Shown: positions 1 to 7,360, numbered from the stretch's first letter. The stretch: DNA of 11,203 nucleotides from an uncultured Burkholderiales bacterium (GCA_903904635.1 CAIVDH010000149.1:1-11203); one strand, 5' to 3'. Numbers and translations are program-made. Notes: generated from the letters alone by a model not told the origin.

Positions 1-1
1 T

Positions 2-46
2 GGTTTGACGCCTGAAGGCATTAGCAAATTCGATGGTCTGCGTTAA
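2..46 (+). CDS. C-terminal tail of an upstream gene, probably an AA_synth (DUF1185) paralogue (partial)
   Basis: Only the last 14 codons are present, read from position 2 and ending at TAA 44-46; the decoded tail is GLTPEGISKFDGLR. The complete AA_synth protein encoded just downstream ends in a similarly placed GGLQ...GQDGLR tail, and the D-G-L-R terminus is typical of that family as I know it. This gene is therefore probably a second, tandem AA_synth protein. It stops 39 bases before the start I favour for the next gene, on the same strand, so the two are probably co-transcribed. With so few residues the family call is an inference; a different protein ending in DGLR cannot be excluded. Confidence 0.5.
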   Translation, partial: GLTPEGISKFDGLR

Positions 47-75
47 GCAGAAAAATCAACCATAACGATCAGCAT

Positions 76-80
76 GGGAG
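76..80 (+). promoter_or_regulatory. Ribosome binding site deciding the start of the AA_synth gene
   Basis: GGGAG at 76-80 lies 5 bases before ATG 86. The alternative ATG at 74 has no purine-rich site upstream and overlaps this motif, so the shorter protein starting MQAKIRK is preferred. Confidence 0.65.
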
Positions 81-85
81 CAGAT

Positions 86-670
86 ATGCAGGCAAAAATT
101 CGTAAACTAATTGTGCAAGTCGACGAGACGCGTATGGAGATGGGGCAGCCGGTTAGTCCGCCCACGCGCCGTGCAGTGGCCATTGCTGTAATTGCCAATC
201 CGTTTGCTGGTCGTTATGCAGAAAATCTTGATGCGCTTAGTGATATTGGTGCAGAGCTGGGCAAGCTGCTGGGTGAAAAATGTGTGGAGGCGCTGGGCAT
301 ACAGCCGCATCAGGCTGAAAGTTATGGCAAGGCTGCGATTGTGGGTGAGGGTGGTGAGCTTGAGCATGCCGCTGCCATACTGCATCCCAAGTTGGGCGCG
401 CCCTTGCGTGAGGCGGTAGAAAAAGGCGCGGCGCTGGTACCGTCTTCAAAAAAAATCGGTGGGCTGGGTACGGCTATTGATGTGCCGCTGGGTCATAAGG
501 ATGCTGCTTTTGTGCGCAGCCATTTTGATGCGATTGAAGCGCGCGTATCGGATGCACCGCGCGCAAATGAAATTGTGGTGGCGGTTGCCGTAACGGATTC
601 TGGTCGGCCATTGCCGCGCATAGGTGGTTTGCAAAAGCATGAGATCAAAGGACAGGATGGGTTGCGCTGA
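86..670 (+). CDS. AA_synth (DUF1185, PF06684) family protein
   Basis: A 194-residue protein, the normal size for the family. Recognisable stretches are VAVIANPFAGRY near residues 32-44, ESYGKAAIVGE and ELEHAAAILHPKLGAPLR in the middle, GTAIDVPLGHKDAAFVRSHFD, then a terminal DGLR. Pfam calls the family amino acid synthesis; from memory, its first crystal structure showed a variant of the Bacillus chorismate mutase fold, and no reaction has been assigned. There is no signal peptide or membrane segment, so it is cytoplasmic. It follows a probable paralogue and precedes the ABC binding-protein gene by 19 bases. Its place in an operon with enamidase and glutaryl-CoA dehydrogenase suggests work on a carbon skeleton of that pathway rather than general amino acid biosynthesis; that role is inferred. 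Start chosen at ATG 86 from the GGGAG site; ATG 74 would add four residues. Confidence 0.88.
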   Translation: MQAKIRKLIVQVDETRMEMGQPVSPPTRRAVAIAVIANPFAGRYAENLDALSDIGAELGKLLGEKCVEALGIQPHQAESYGKAAIVGEGGELEHAAAILHPKLGAPLREAVEKGAALVPSSKKIGGLGTAIDVPLGHKDAAFVRSHFDAIEARVSDAPRANEIVVAVAVTDSGRPLPRIGGLQKHEIKGQDGLR

Positions 671-677
671 TATGAAC

Positions 678-683
678 AAGGAG
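678..683 (+). promoter_or_regulatory. Ribosome binding site deciding the start of the binding-protein gene
   Basis: AAGGAG at 678-683 is 6 bases before ATG 690. The upstream in-frame ATGs at 624 and 672 lack such a site. Starting at 690 also gives a normal signal peptide directly at the N-terminus. Confidence 0.75.
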
Positions 684-689
684 AGCGGC

Positions 690-1904
690 ATGAAATATTT
701 AAAAATGCATTTAAAAATGTTTATCGGCATTGCAGCAGCTACCGTGTCGCTGACATCGGCAGTTTCAGCTTTTGCGCAGACCATCAAGATCGGTGAAATC
801 AATAGCTATAAAGCACATGCGAATTTTTTGGGGCCGTATAAAAAAGGCATGGAGCTGGCGCTGGAAGAAATTAATGCCAGCGGTGGTCTGCTGGGTAAAA
901 AAGTTGAGATTATTTCGCGTGACGATAATGCAAATCCGGGTGATGCCGTGCGCGCTGCGGAAGAGCTGGTGTCACGCGAGAAGGTCGATGTGTTGACCGG
1001 TACGTTCTTGTCGCATGTCGGCTTGGGTGTGACGGATTTCGCGCAGCAGAAAAAAATCTTCTTTCTCGCAGCTGAACCATTGACGGATAAAATCGTTTGG
1101 GAAAATGGCAATCGCTATACCTTCCGTTTGCGGCCATCCACCTGGATGCAGGTCGCAATGCTGGTACCGGAAGCCGCCAAGCTGAAGAAAAAACGCTGGG
1201 CGCTGGTGTATCCGAATTATGAGTATGGCCAGTCTGCAGCCAATACATTCAAGCAGTTGCTCAAAGCAGCGCAACCGGATGTGGAATTTGTTGCTGAGCA
1301 GGCGCCACCATTGGGTAAAGTGGATGCGGCCGCTGTGACGCAGGCGCTGGCTGATGCCAAGCCGGATGCGATTTTTAATGTGCTGTTCGGGCCTGATCTG
1401 GCGAAGTTGGTGCGTGAAGGATCGACACGTAGTTTATTCAAGGGCCGTGAGGTGGTGAGCTTACTTACTGGCGAGCCGGAATATCTTGATCCTTTAAAAG
1501 ATGAAGCACCAGTGGGCTGGATTGTCACGGGTTATCCGTGGAATGGTATTACTACACCAGAGCACAAGCGTTTTCTCGACGCCTATCAGAAAAAATTTAA
1601 TGACTATCCGCGTCTGGGCTCCATCGTTGGCTATTCGGCCATCATGTCTATCGCTGCTGGTATACGCAAGGCAAATTCAGCCAATAGTGAAAAGCTCGTT
1701 GATGTGTTTCATGGGCTCTCAGTAGATACGCCATTGGGTCGCATAAATTATCGCAGTCAGGATAATCAATCGACTATGGGTGCCTATGTCGGACGCACCG
1801 GGCTAAAAGATGGCAAGGGTGTGATGGTGAATTATCAGTATATGGATGGCGCTAAATTTCAGCCTGCTGATGCGGAGATTAAAAATCTGCGCAAGGCGCA
1901 GTAA
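690..1904 (+). CDS. ABC transporter periplasmic substrate-binding protein, LivJ/LivK-like (Peripla_BP_6)
   Basis: A 404-residue type I periplasmic binding protein, the solute receptor of the importer encoded next. Residues 1-29 form a Sec signal peptide: Lys-containing start, hydrophobic core FIGIAAATVSLTSAV, and an A-F-A cleavage site before QTIKIGE. The mature start TIKIGEINSY, the helix KKGMELALEEINASGGLLGKK and the segment DDNANPGDAVRAAEEL are the hallmark first lobe of this family; GSIVGYSAIMSIAAGI near the C-terminus is also typical. Family members bind branched-chain amino acids but also amides, urea, aromatic acids and other small organics, so the ligand cannot be read from sequence. 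The neighbouring nicotinamidase and enamidase suggest a pyridine carboxylate or a related compound (inference). It lies 19 bases after the AA_synth gene. An in-frame extension to ATG 624 exists but would bury the signal peptide. Confidence 0.92.
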   Translation: MKYLKMHLKMFIGIAAATVSLTSAVSAFAQTIKIGEINSYKAHANFLGPYKKGMELALEEINASGGLLGKKVEIISRDDNANPGDAVRAAEELVSREKVDVLTGTFLSHVGLGVTDFAQQKKIFFLAAEPLTDKIVWENGNRYTFRLRPSTWMQVAMLVPEAAKLKKKRWALVYPNYEYGQSAANTFKQLLKAAQPDVEFVAEQAPPLGKVDAAAVTQALADAKPDAIFNVLFGPDLAKLVREGSTRSLFKGREVVSLLTGEPEYLDPLKDEAPVGWIVTGYPWNGITTPEHKRFLDAYQKKFNDYPRLGSIVGYSAIMSIAAGIRKANSANSEKLVDVFHGLSVDTPLGRINYRSQDNQSTMGAYVGRTGLKDGKGVMVNYQYMDGAKFQPADAEIKNLRKAQ

Positions 1905-1967
1905 GCACAACACGATCAACATACACAACATGCTCATCACTATGCATAACAATAATCAGATGACGAC

Positions 1968-3860
1968 ATGACACTCTCAGGCCTTTTACTGCAATTGCTA
2001 AACGGTCTGGCCGGCGCGTCTTCGCTGTTTCTGGTGGCCGCGGGCCTGTCGCTGATTTTTGGTGTGACGCGCATTGTAAATTTTGCGCATGGCTCACTGA
2101 CTATGCTGGGTTTGTATATCGCCGTGTCTGCCAGTCAGTGGCTGGGTGCGGATAGTGTGGTGGGTTTTTGGGGCGGTATTTTGCTCGCTGCACTGGCCAC
2201 GGCGCTGTTGGGTGCGTTGATAGAAATTGTGCTGTTGCGCCGTATTTATCATGTGCCAGAGTTGTTTCAATTGTTGGCCACTTTTGCGCTAGTGTTAGTG
2301 ATTAAGGATGTGGCGCTGTATCTGTGGGGCGCGGAAGAATTACTGGGGCCGCGTGCGCCGGGGCTGACGGGTGCGGTAGAAATATTCGGACAGTCTTTTC
2401 CTAAATATAACTTGCTGCTGATCTGGATAGGCCCGCTGGTTTTATTGTTGTTATGGTTGCTGCTGACGCGCACACGCTGGGGCACGCTGGTACGCGCTGC
2501 AACACAAGATCGTGAAATGGTTAGTGCGCTGGGTGTGAATCAGGCGTGGTTGTTTACCAGTGTGTTTGCGCTGGGCGCTTTTCTGGCCGGGCTGGGTGGC
2601 GCAGTGCAGATGCCGAATGAGCCAGCGAGTTTGCATCTGGATTTGCAGACGATAGGGGATGCGTTTGTGGTGGTGGTGGTGGGCGGCATGGGCAGCATAC
2701 CGGGCGCGTATCTGGCGGCATTGCTGATAGCCGAGACCAAGGCGATATGCGCCGCATTGGGTACGGTACATTTTTTGGGTTATGCCTTTTCATTTTCCAA
2801 GCTTACGCTGGTGGTGGAATTTTTAATCATGGCCGTGGTGCTAGTGGTGCGCCCATGGGGATTGCTGGGTCGCTTGCAAGCTGCGACGCGCGGTGCGGCA
2901 GCAATAGAAGCGCCGCTGGTGCCGGCGAGTGACTTGCTTAAAAAATTCGCTACGGTGCTGATACTGGCGCTGCTGGCTTTACCTTTGTTGCACAGTTCGT
3001 TTCCGTATGCGCTGGTGTTAGGCATAGATTTATTAGTGGCCGCATTGTTTGCAGCGAGTCTGCATTTCATTATGGGGCCGGGTGGTATGCATTCGTTTGG
3101 TCATGCTGCGTATTTTGGGCTGGGTGCTTATGGCGCGGCATTATTTTTGAAAGTGCTGGGCTTGCCTATGTTGGCTGCGCTGTTGCTGGCGCCGCTATTG
3201 GCCGGCGCCGGTGCCCTATTATTTGGCTGGTTTTGTGTGCGCCTCTCGGGTGTGTATCTGGCCATGCTGACGCTGGCATTTGCACAAATAGTCTGGTCGG
3301 TGATTTATCAGTCTGATGACATCACCGGTGGCAGCAATGGCGTGACTGGCTTGTGGCCTGCACCTTGGCTGGCAGACAAAATTACTTATTACTATCTGAC
3401 GCTGGCGCTGGTTGCAGCGGGTGTGTTGATGATGCGCAGAATATTATTTGCACCATTTGGTTATGCATTGCGTGCCGGACGTGATTCAGCCATGCGCAGT
3501 GATGCGATCGGCATTGATGTCAAGCGTGTGCAGTGGATAGCGTTTGTGTTTGCCGGATTATTTTGTGGTGTGGCGGGTGCCTTGTTTGCTTTTTCCAAGG
3601 GCAGCATCTCGCCTGAAACTATACATATAGGCCGTTCAGTCGATGCGCTGGTGATGGTGTTGCTGGGTGGTGTGCAAACTCTGAGTGGCCCGCTCGCAGG
3701 GAGTGTGTTGTTTAGCTGGCTGCAGGATTTTTTAATACGCGAAACAGAATACTGGCGCGCGGTTTTGGGTGCAGTGATTTTATTTTTAGTGCTGGCGTTT
3801 CCGCAGGGTGTGGTGGGTTTTGTGCGGAATATATTTGAAGCGCGCGGAGATCGTGCATGA
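1968..3860 (+). CDS. Fused LivH-LivM type ABC transporter permease
   Basis: A 630-residue polytopic inner-membrane protein joining both permeases of a branched-chain-type importer. The LivH half (about 1-300) has the opening LNGLAGASSLFLVAAGLSLIFGV, the NFAHGSLTMLG motif, and the cytoplasmic coupling loop RWGTLVRAATQDREMVSALGVN around 168-190. The LivM half (about 320-630) has HSFGHAAYFGLGAYGAALF around 374-392, GVYLAMLTLAFAQ, and the coupling loop RAGRDSAMRSDAIGID around 501-516. In E. coli these are two genes of roughly 300 and 425 residues; here the LivM half is short and lacks the long N-terminal extension. No frameshift is needed, so the fusion is genuine in this sequence. It follows the binding-protein gene by 63 bases with no clear Shine-Dalgarno site, and its stop overlaps the LivG start. 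It probably forms a pseudo-dimeric pore with LivG and LivF. Confidence 0.93.
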   Translation: MTLSGLLLQLLNGLAGASSLFLVAAGLSLIFGVTRIVNFAHGSLTMLGLYIAVSASQWLGADSVVGFWGGILLAALATALLGALIEIVLLRRIYHVPELFQLLATFALVLVIKDVALYLWGAEELLGPRAPGLTGAVEIFGQSFPKYNLLLIWIGPLVLLLLWLLLTRTRWGTLVRAATQDREMVSALGVNQAWLFTSVFALGAFLAGLGGAVQMPNEPASLHLDLQTIGDAFVVVVVGGMGSIPGAYLAALLIAETKAICAALGTVHFLGYAFSFSKLTLVVEFLIMAVVLVVRPWGLLGRLQAATRGAAAIEAPLVPASDLLKKFATVLILALLALPLLHSSFPYALVLGIDLLVAALFAASLHFIMGPGGMHSFGHAAYFGLGAYGAALFLKVLGLPMLAALLLAPLLAGAGALLFGWFCVRLSGVYLAMLTLAFAQIVWSVIYQSDDITGGSNGVTGLWPAPWLADKITYYYLTLALVAAGVLMMRRILFAPFGYALRAGRDSAMRSDAIGIDVKRVQWIAFVFAGLFCGVAGALFAFSKGSISPETIHIGRSVDALVMVLLGGVQTLSGPLAGSVLFSWLQDFLIRETEYWRAVLGAVILFLVLAFPQGVVGFVRNIFEARGDRA

Positions 3861-4636
3861 GTCTTTTGCAGATACGTAATCTGGCCAAATCATTTGGTGG
3901 CGTGAAAGCTGTGGATGATGTGTCATTTGATTTGCCGGCCGGGCAGTTGCTGGCTTTGCTGGGGCCAAATGGTGCGGGCAAATCGACTTGTTTCAATATG
4001 GTGAACGGACAAATTAAACCGGATGCCGGTTCGATAATCTTTGAAGGAAAAAATATCGCTGGCTTGAAGCCGCGTGAAATCTGGCGCATGGGTGTGGGTC
4101 GCACTTTTCAGATTGCTGCGACATTTCATTCGATGACGGTGATAGAAAATGTGCAGATGGCTTTGATCTCGCATGAAGATAAATTATTTGGTCTATGGCG
4201 ACCCGTACAGGCGTATTTGCGCGATGAAGCGATGGCGCTGTTGCACCAGGTCGGTATGGCAGAACAATCTGAACGTCCATGCAGTGTGCTGGCTTATGGC
4301 GATGTGAAGCGGGTGGAGTTGGCAATTGCGCTGGCCAATAAGCCGCGTTTATTGTTGATGGATGAGCCGACTGCCGGCATGGCAAGCAAAGAGCGTAATG
4401 CGCTTATGGCACTAACAAAAAAACTGGTGGTTGAACATAATCTGGCCGTACTGTTTACCGAACATAGTATGGATGTGGTGTTTGCTTATGCAGATCGGTT
4501 GATCGTTCTGGCGCGCGGCAAACTGATTGCAGAAGGCGATGCGGAGACGATACGAAATCATCCGTTGGTGCGTGAGGTTTATTTCGGGAGTGGCAGCACC
4601 TTCACTGGCAAGGCTGATAAGGATAAAGCAGCATGA
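3857..4636 (+). CDS. livG: ABC transporter ATP-binding protein, LivG-like
   Basis: A 259-residue ATPase that powers the importer from the cytoplasmic face. Walker A is GPNGAGKST at 36-44, the Q-loop Gln is near 85, the signature is LAYGD at 145-149, Walker B is LLLMDE at 165-170, and the switch His is H203 in TEHSMD. The Ala/Asp variant of the signature and the C-terminal tail NHPLVREVYFG are usual for LivG as opposed to LivF. The ATG overlaps the permease stop (ATGA at 3857-3860), with GGAG at 3846-3849 as ribosome binding site, so translation is probably coupled. The gene ends by overlapping livF in the same manner. The symbol states family position in the operon; leucine transport is not implied. 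Confidence 0.94.
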   Translation: MSLLQIRNLAKSFGGVKAVDDVSFDLPAGQLLALLGPNGAGKSTCFNMVNGQIKPDAGSIIFEGKNIAGLKPREIWRMGVGRTFQIAATFHSMTVIENVQMALISHEDKLFGLWRPVQAYLRDEAMALLHQVGMAEQSERPCSVLAYGDVKRVELAIALANKPRLLLMDEPTAGMASKERNALMALTKKLVVEHNLAVLFTEHSMDVVFAYADRLIVLARGKLIAEGDAETIRNHPLVREVYFGSGSTFTGKADKDKAA

Positions 4637-5346
4637 GCGCGCACCTGCTGGAGGTAGCAGGCCTCAATGCGTTTTATGGCAAGGCGCAGATTTTATTTGA
4701 TGTGTCGCTCAATGTCGGGCGTGGTGAAGTGGTGGCGCTGATGGGACGCAACGGCGCAGGCAAGTCGACTACGATGAAATCTGTGATGGGCATGATGCAG
4801 CAGGTAAATGGCAGTGTGCGTCTGCTGGGCCAGCAGACAGATGACCTGGATCCTTTTCAGATTGCGCGCATGGGTATGGGATTTGTGCCAGAGGACAGAC
4901 GTATTTTTACTGACCTGACAGTATTGGAAAATCTGGAAGTGGGCAGACAGCCACCGCGCAACGGCATGCAGGAATGGACGCCTGAGCGTTTGTTCAAATT
5001 ATTTCCTAATTTGGGTGAGATGCCACATCGCGCCGGTGGCAGCATGAGCGGTGGTGAACAGCAAATGCTGACGGTGGCGCGCACCTTGATGGGTAACCCT
5101 TTGATGGTGATGCTGGATGAGCCTTCCGAAGGCGTCGCACCGGTGATCGTTGAGCAAATGGCAAACATGATCATCACATTGAAAAAAGAAGGACTGTCGA
5201 TTTTGCTCTCTGAGCAGAACATGCATTTCGCTGAACTCGTCAGTGATCGCGTGTATGTGCTGGAGCAGGGGCAGATTCGGTATACAGGATCGATGCACGA
5301 GCTGGCTGAAAATGATGAAGTGCAGCGGGCTTATCTGTCGTTGTAG
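4633..5346 (+). CDS. livF: ABC transporter ATP-binding protein, LivF-like
   Basis: A 237-residue ATPase, the second nucleotide-binding subunit and presumably the heterodimer partner of LivG. Walker A is GRNGAGKST at 38-46, the segment GMGFVPEDRRIFTDLTVLENL at about 81-101 is the LivF hallmark, the signature is MSGGEQQ at 138-144, and Walker B is LMVMLDE at 157-163. SEQN replaces the usual switch His with Gln, which is normal for LivF. It ends in the family-typical EVQRAYLSL. Its ATG overlaps the livG stop (ATGA, 4633-4636). A small hairpin and a 62-base gap separate it from the enzyme genes downstream, so this is the last gene of the transport block. Confidence 0.94.
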   Translation: MSAHLLEVAGLNAFYGKAQILFDVSLNVGRGEVVALMGRNGAGKSTTMKSVMGMMQQVNGSVRLLGQQTDDLDPFQIARMGMGFVPEDRRIFTDLTVLENLEVGRQPPRNGMQEWTPERLFKLFPNLGEMPHRAGGSMSGGEQQMLTVARTLMGNPLMVMLDEPSEGVAPVIVEQMANMIITLKKEGLSILLSEQNMHFAELVSDRVYVLEQGQIRYTGSMHELAENDEVQRAYLSL

Positions 5347-5365
5347 TGGTAGTTGCGCATCAGGA

Positions 5366-5385
5366 GGTCGGTCACGACCGTTTTT
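5366..5385 (+). terminator. Small hairpin with T-run between transport and enzyme genes (possible weak terminator or attenuator)
   Basis: GGTCG (5366-5370) and CGACC (5375-5379) form a 5-bp stem with a GTCA loop; one G and five Ts (5381-5385) follow. The layout resembles an intrinsic terminator, but the stem is short and the T-run brief. It could lower expression of the downstream enzymes relative to the transporter without ending the operon. Confidence 0.4.
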
Positions 5386-5396
5386 CAACGTAGCAC

Positions 5397-5402
5397 AAGG
5401 AG
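5397..5402 (+). promoter_or_regulatory. Ribosome binding site of the nicotinamidase-like gene
   Basis: AAGGAG at 5397-5402 is 6 bases before ATG 5409. It supports ATG 5409 over the in-frame ATG at 5421, which is also too close to the twin-arginine pair to be preferred. Confidence 0.75.
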
Positions 5403-5408
5403 AGCAAG

Positions 5409-6137
5409 ATGAATAATAAAATGAGTCGCCGGGATACGCTCAGGTTGCTGGGTGGAGCGGGCATGCTGGCTGCCCTGGGTGGTGTAGGTTTACGTGCCAG
5501 CGCTGCCGGTATCAAGATAGATGGTGCCAGTGCTTTGATCGTGGTTGACGTGCAAAATTGCTTTATACCTGGTGGCACACTGCCAGTTGGTAAAGGTGAT
5601 GAAGTTGTACCAGTGATTAATGCGTTGTCGAAGAAATTCAAAAACGTGGTGATTACCCAAGACTGGCATACAAAAGGCCATGTCTCATTCGCTTCTGCGC
5701 ATCCAGGCAAAAAACCATTTGAAACCACCAAGCTGCCCTATGGCGAGCAAGTGCTGTGGCCGGATCATTGCGTGCAAGGCACCAAGGATGCAGAGCTGCA
5801 CAAAGACCTGGCAATTCCGCATGCACAGCTGATTTTGCGTAAAGGTTTTCATGAAGAGACCGACAGCTATTCCGCATTTCAGGAAGCCGATCGCAAGGCC
5901 AACACAGGTCTGGCCGGTTATTTGAAAGAGCGCAAACTCAAGACCGTGTATGTAACGGGTCTGGCAACAGACTTCTGTGTTGCATGGACAGCGCTTGATG
6001 CCAGATCGGCCGGCTTTGAAGTGTATGTGATTGAAGATGCCTGCCGCGGCATAGATTTGAATGGTTCAGTAGCCAAGGCCTGGGATGCAATGAAGGCCAA
6101 GGGTATCAAACGCATACAGTCTTCCGATCTGGCTTAA
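5409..6137 (+). CDS. Tat-exported nicotinamidase/pyrazinamidase-like cysteine hydrolase (isochorismatase fold)
   Basis: A 242-residue protein. Nicotinamidases hydrolyse nicotinamide to nicotinate and ammonia. The catalytic triad is visible as D47 (VVDVQNCF), K145 (LRKGF) and C190 (ATDFCV). Metal ligands are D85 and H87 in TQDWH and H120 in WPDHCVQGT, which marks the PncA branch of the isochorismatase superfamily. Residues 1-33 are unlike cytoplasmic PncA: MNNKMSRRDTLRLLGG is a twin-arginine motif, followed by an Ala/Gly/Leu-rich core and an A-S-A-A cleavage region near 30-33. The enzyme is thus probably folded in the cytoplasm and exported to the periplasm. It follows livF by 62 bases and precedes the enamidase-like gene by 32. 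Outside the cell membrane it could feed acid to the importer and would not disturb internal NAD salvage (inference). Another amide substrate is possible. Confidence 0.87.
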   Translation: MNNKMSRRDTLRLLGGAGMLAALGGVGLRASAAGIKIDGASALIVVDVQNCFIPGGTLPVGKGDEVVPVINALSKKFKNVVITQDWHTKGHVSFASAHPGKKPFETTKLPYGEQVLWPDHCVQGTKDAELHKDLAIPHAQLILRKGFHEETDSYSAFQEADRKANTGLAGYLKERKLKTVYVTGLATDFCVAWTALDARSAGFEVYVIEDACRGIDLNGSVAKAWDAMKAKGIKRIQSSDLA

Positions 6138-6169
6138 TGCATTTTTTAAGTTGAAAAAGTGAGAGCACC

Positions 6170-7360
6170 ATGGCTACCGCGGCAATAGCAGAACAATCTG
6201 GAAAAGTCGTCATCAGAAATATTGGTCGGATGTTATCGGGCGATTTAGAGCACCCGATACTTGATGCCGATACCATCGTCGTTAATGATGGAAAAATCAT
6301 TGCAGTCGGCAAAGAAAAAGACTGTGACACTGAAGGCGCCCGCACTGTGATTGATTGTCGCGGTACTGTGGTCTCACCTGGTTTAATTGATTCGCATGTG
6401 CATCCTGTTGCGGGTGACTGGACGCCGCGACAAAATCAGATAGGCTGGATAGATTCATCATTGCATGGTGGTGTGACGACCATGATTTCTGCTGGTGAAG
6501 TGCATTATCCGGGTCGCCCTAAAGATATCGTTGGTTTGAAGGCGCTGGCAATCGCCTCGCAGCGTGCGTTTGAGGCGTTTCGTCCCGGTGGTGTGAAGGT
6601 GATTGCAGGTGCACCTGTGATTGAGAAGGGCATGGTGGAATCGGATTTTGCTGAGCTCGCAGCAGCAGGCGTGAAGCTGTTAGGTGAAGTCGGGCTGGGC
6701 AGTGTGAAGGCGGGTGATGAAGCGCGCCAGATGGTGGCATGGGCGCGCAAGCATGGCATACAAAGCACGATACATACAGGTGGGCCATCCATACCCGGCT
6801 CGGGCCTGATCGACAAGGATGTGGTGCTGGAGGCTGACGCCGATATCATTGGCCATATAAATGGCGGCCATACATCCTTGCCGTATAAAGATGTGTGCGA
6901 GTTGTGTGAGCGTTCTACGCGTGGCATAGAACTGGTTCATAACGGTAATGAGCGCATTTCGATTTTGACTGCGCGTCATGCGCATGAACTCAAATGTCTG
7001 CATCGTGTGATACTGGGCACCGATGGTCCGGCCGGATCTGGTGTGCAGCCGCTGGGTATTTTGCGCATGATTGCGCAGCTGGCCAGTTTGGCGGACATTC
7101 CAACTGAAGTCGCATTTTGTTTTGCGACTGGTAATACGGCGCGCATGCGTGATCTGGATTGTGGTTTGATTGAAGTCGGTCGTGCTGCGGATTTTGTTTT
7201 CATGGATCGTGCGCAGCATACTGCGGGCAAAAATTTTCTGGAAAGCATACAGCTGGGCGATCTGCCTGGTGTGGGCATGGTGATGGTCGATGGCATCGTG
7301 CGCTGCCAGCGCAGCCGAAATACGCCGCCGGCGATGGAAGTGCCGGTGATTAGTCATTAA
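6170..7360 (+). CDS. Enamidase-like amidohydrolase (6-oxo-1,4,5,6-tetrahydronicotinate ring opening, predicted)
   Basis: A 396-residue TIM-barrel metal hydrolase of the amidohydrolase superfamily. Probable metal ligands are H76 and H78 (DSHVHP), E173 (GEVGLG), H202 (IHTGG), H229 (GHINGG) and D285 (GTDGPAGSG). From memory it resembles Eubacterium barkeri enamidase throughout: NIGRMLSGD, HGGVTTMISAG, PGRPKD, IHTGGPSIPGS, PLGILRMIAQLASLADI, CFATGNTA and the near-terminal SRNTPPA. That enzyme hydrolyses the cyclic enamide 6-oxo-1,4,5,6-tetrahydronicotinate to 2-formylglutarate and ammonia. No signal peptide, so cytoplasmic. A nicotinamidase-like gene upstream and glutaryl-CoA dehydrogenase downstream fit that reaction, since 2-formylglutarate can lead to glutarate. 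The start at ATG 6170 has GAGAG at 6161-6165. The family call is strong; the exact substrate is inferred and another cyclic amide is the main alternative. Confidence 0.85.
   Translation: MATAAIAEQSGKVVIRNIGRMLSGDLEHPILDADTIVVNDGKIIAVGKEKDCDTEGARTVIDCRGTVVSPGLIDSHVHPVAGDWTPRQNQIGWIDSSLHGGVTTMISAGEVHYPGRPKDIVGLKALAIASQRAFEAFRPGGVKVIAGAPVIEKGMVESDFAELAAAGVKLLGEVGLGSVKAGDEARQMVAWARKHGIQSTIHTGGPSIPGSGLIDKDVVLEADADIIGHINGGHTSLPYKDVCELCERSTRGIELVHNGNERISILTARHAHELKCLHRVILGTDGPAGSGVQPLGILRMIAQLASLADIPTEVAFCFATGNTARMRDLDCGLIEVGRAADFVFMDRAQHTAGKNFLESIQLGDLPGVGMVMVDGIVRCQRSRNTPPAMEVPVISH

Noticed and set aside
74..85. ATG 74 as start of the AA_synth gene
   Set aside because: No ribosome binding site upstream, whereas GGGAG is correctly spaced for ATG 86.
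3857..4636. Non-canonical ABC signature LAYGD in LivG
   Set aside because: Ala/Asp variants of the signature are common in LivG-like ATPases, so this does not suggest an inactive subunit.
4633..5346. Loss of the switch histidine in LivF (SEQN in place of EH)
   Set aside because: Gln at this site is the usual state of LivF proteins, so it is not a defect.
6680..7357. Long minus-strand ORF of 225 codons opposite the enamidase-like gene
   Set aside because: It is antisense to a clearly conserved gene, its protein is rich in His/Thr/Gln of shadow type, and it has no recognisable domain.
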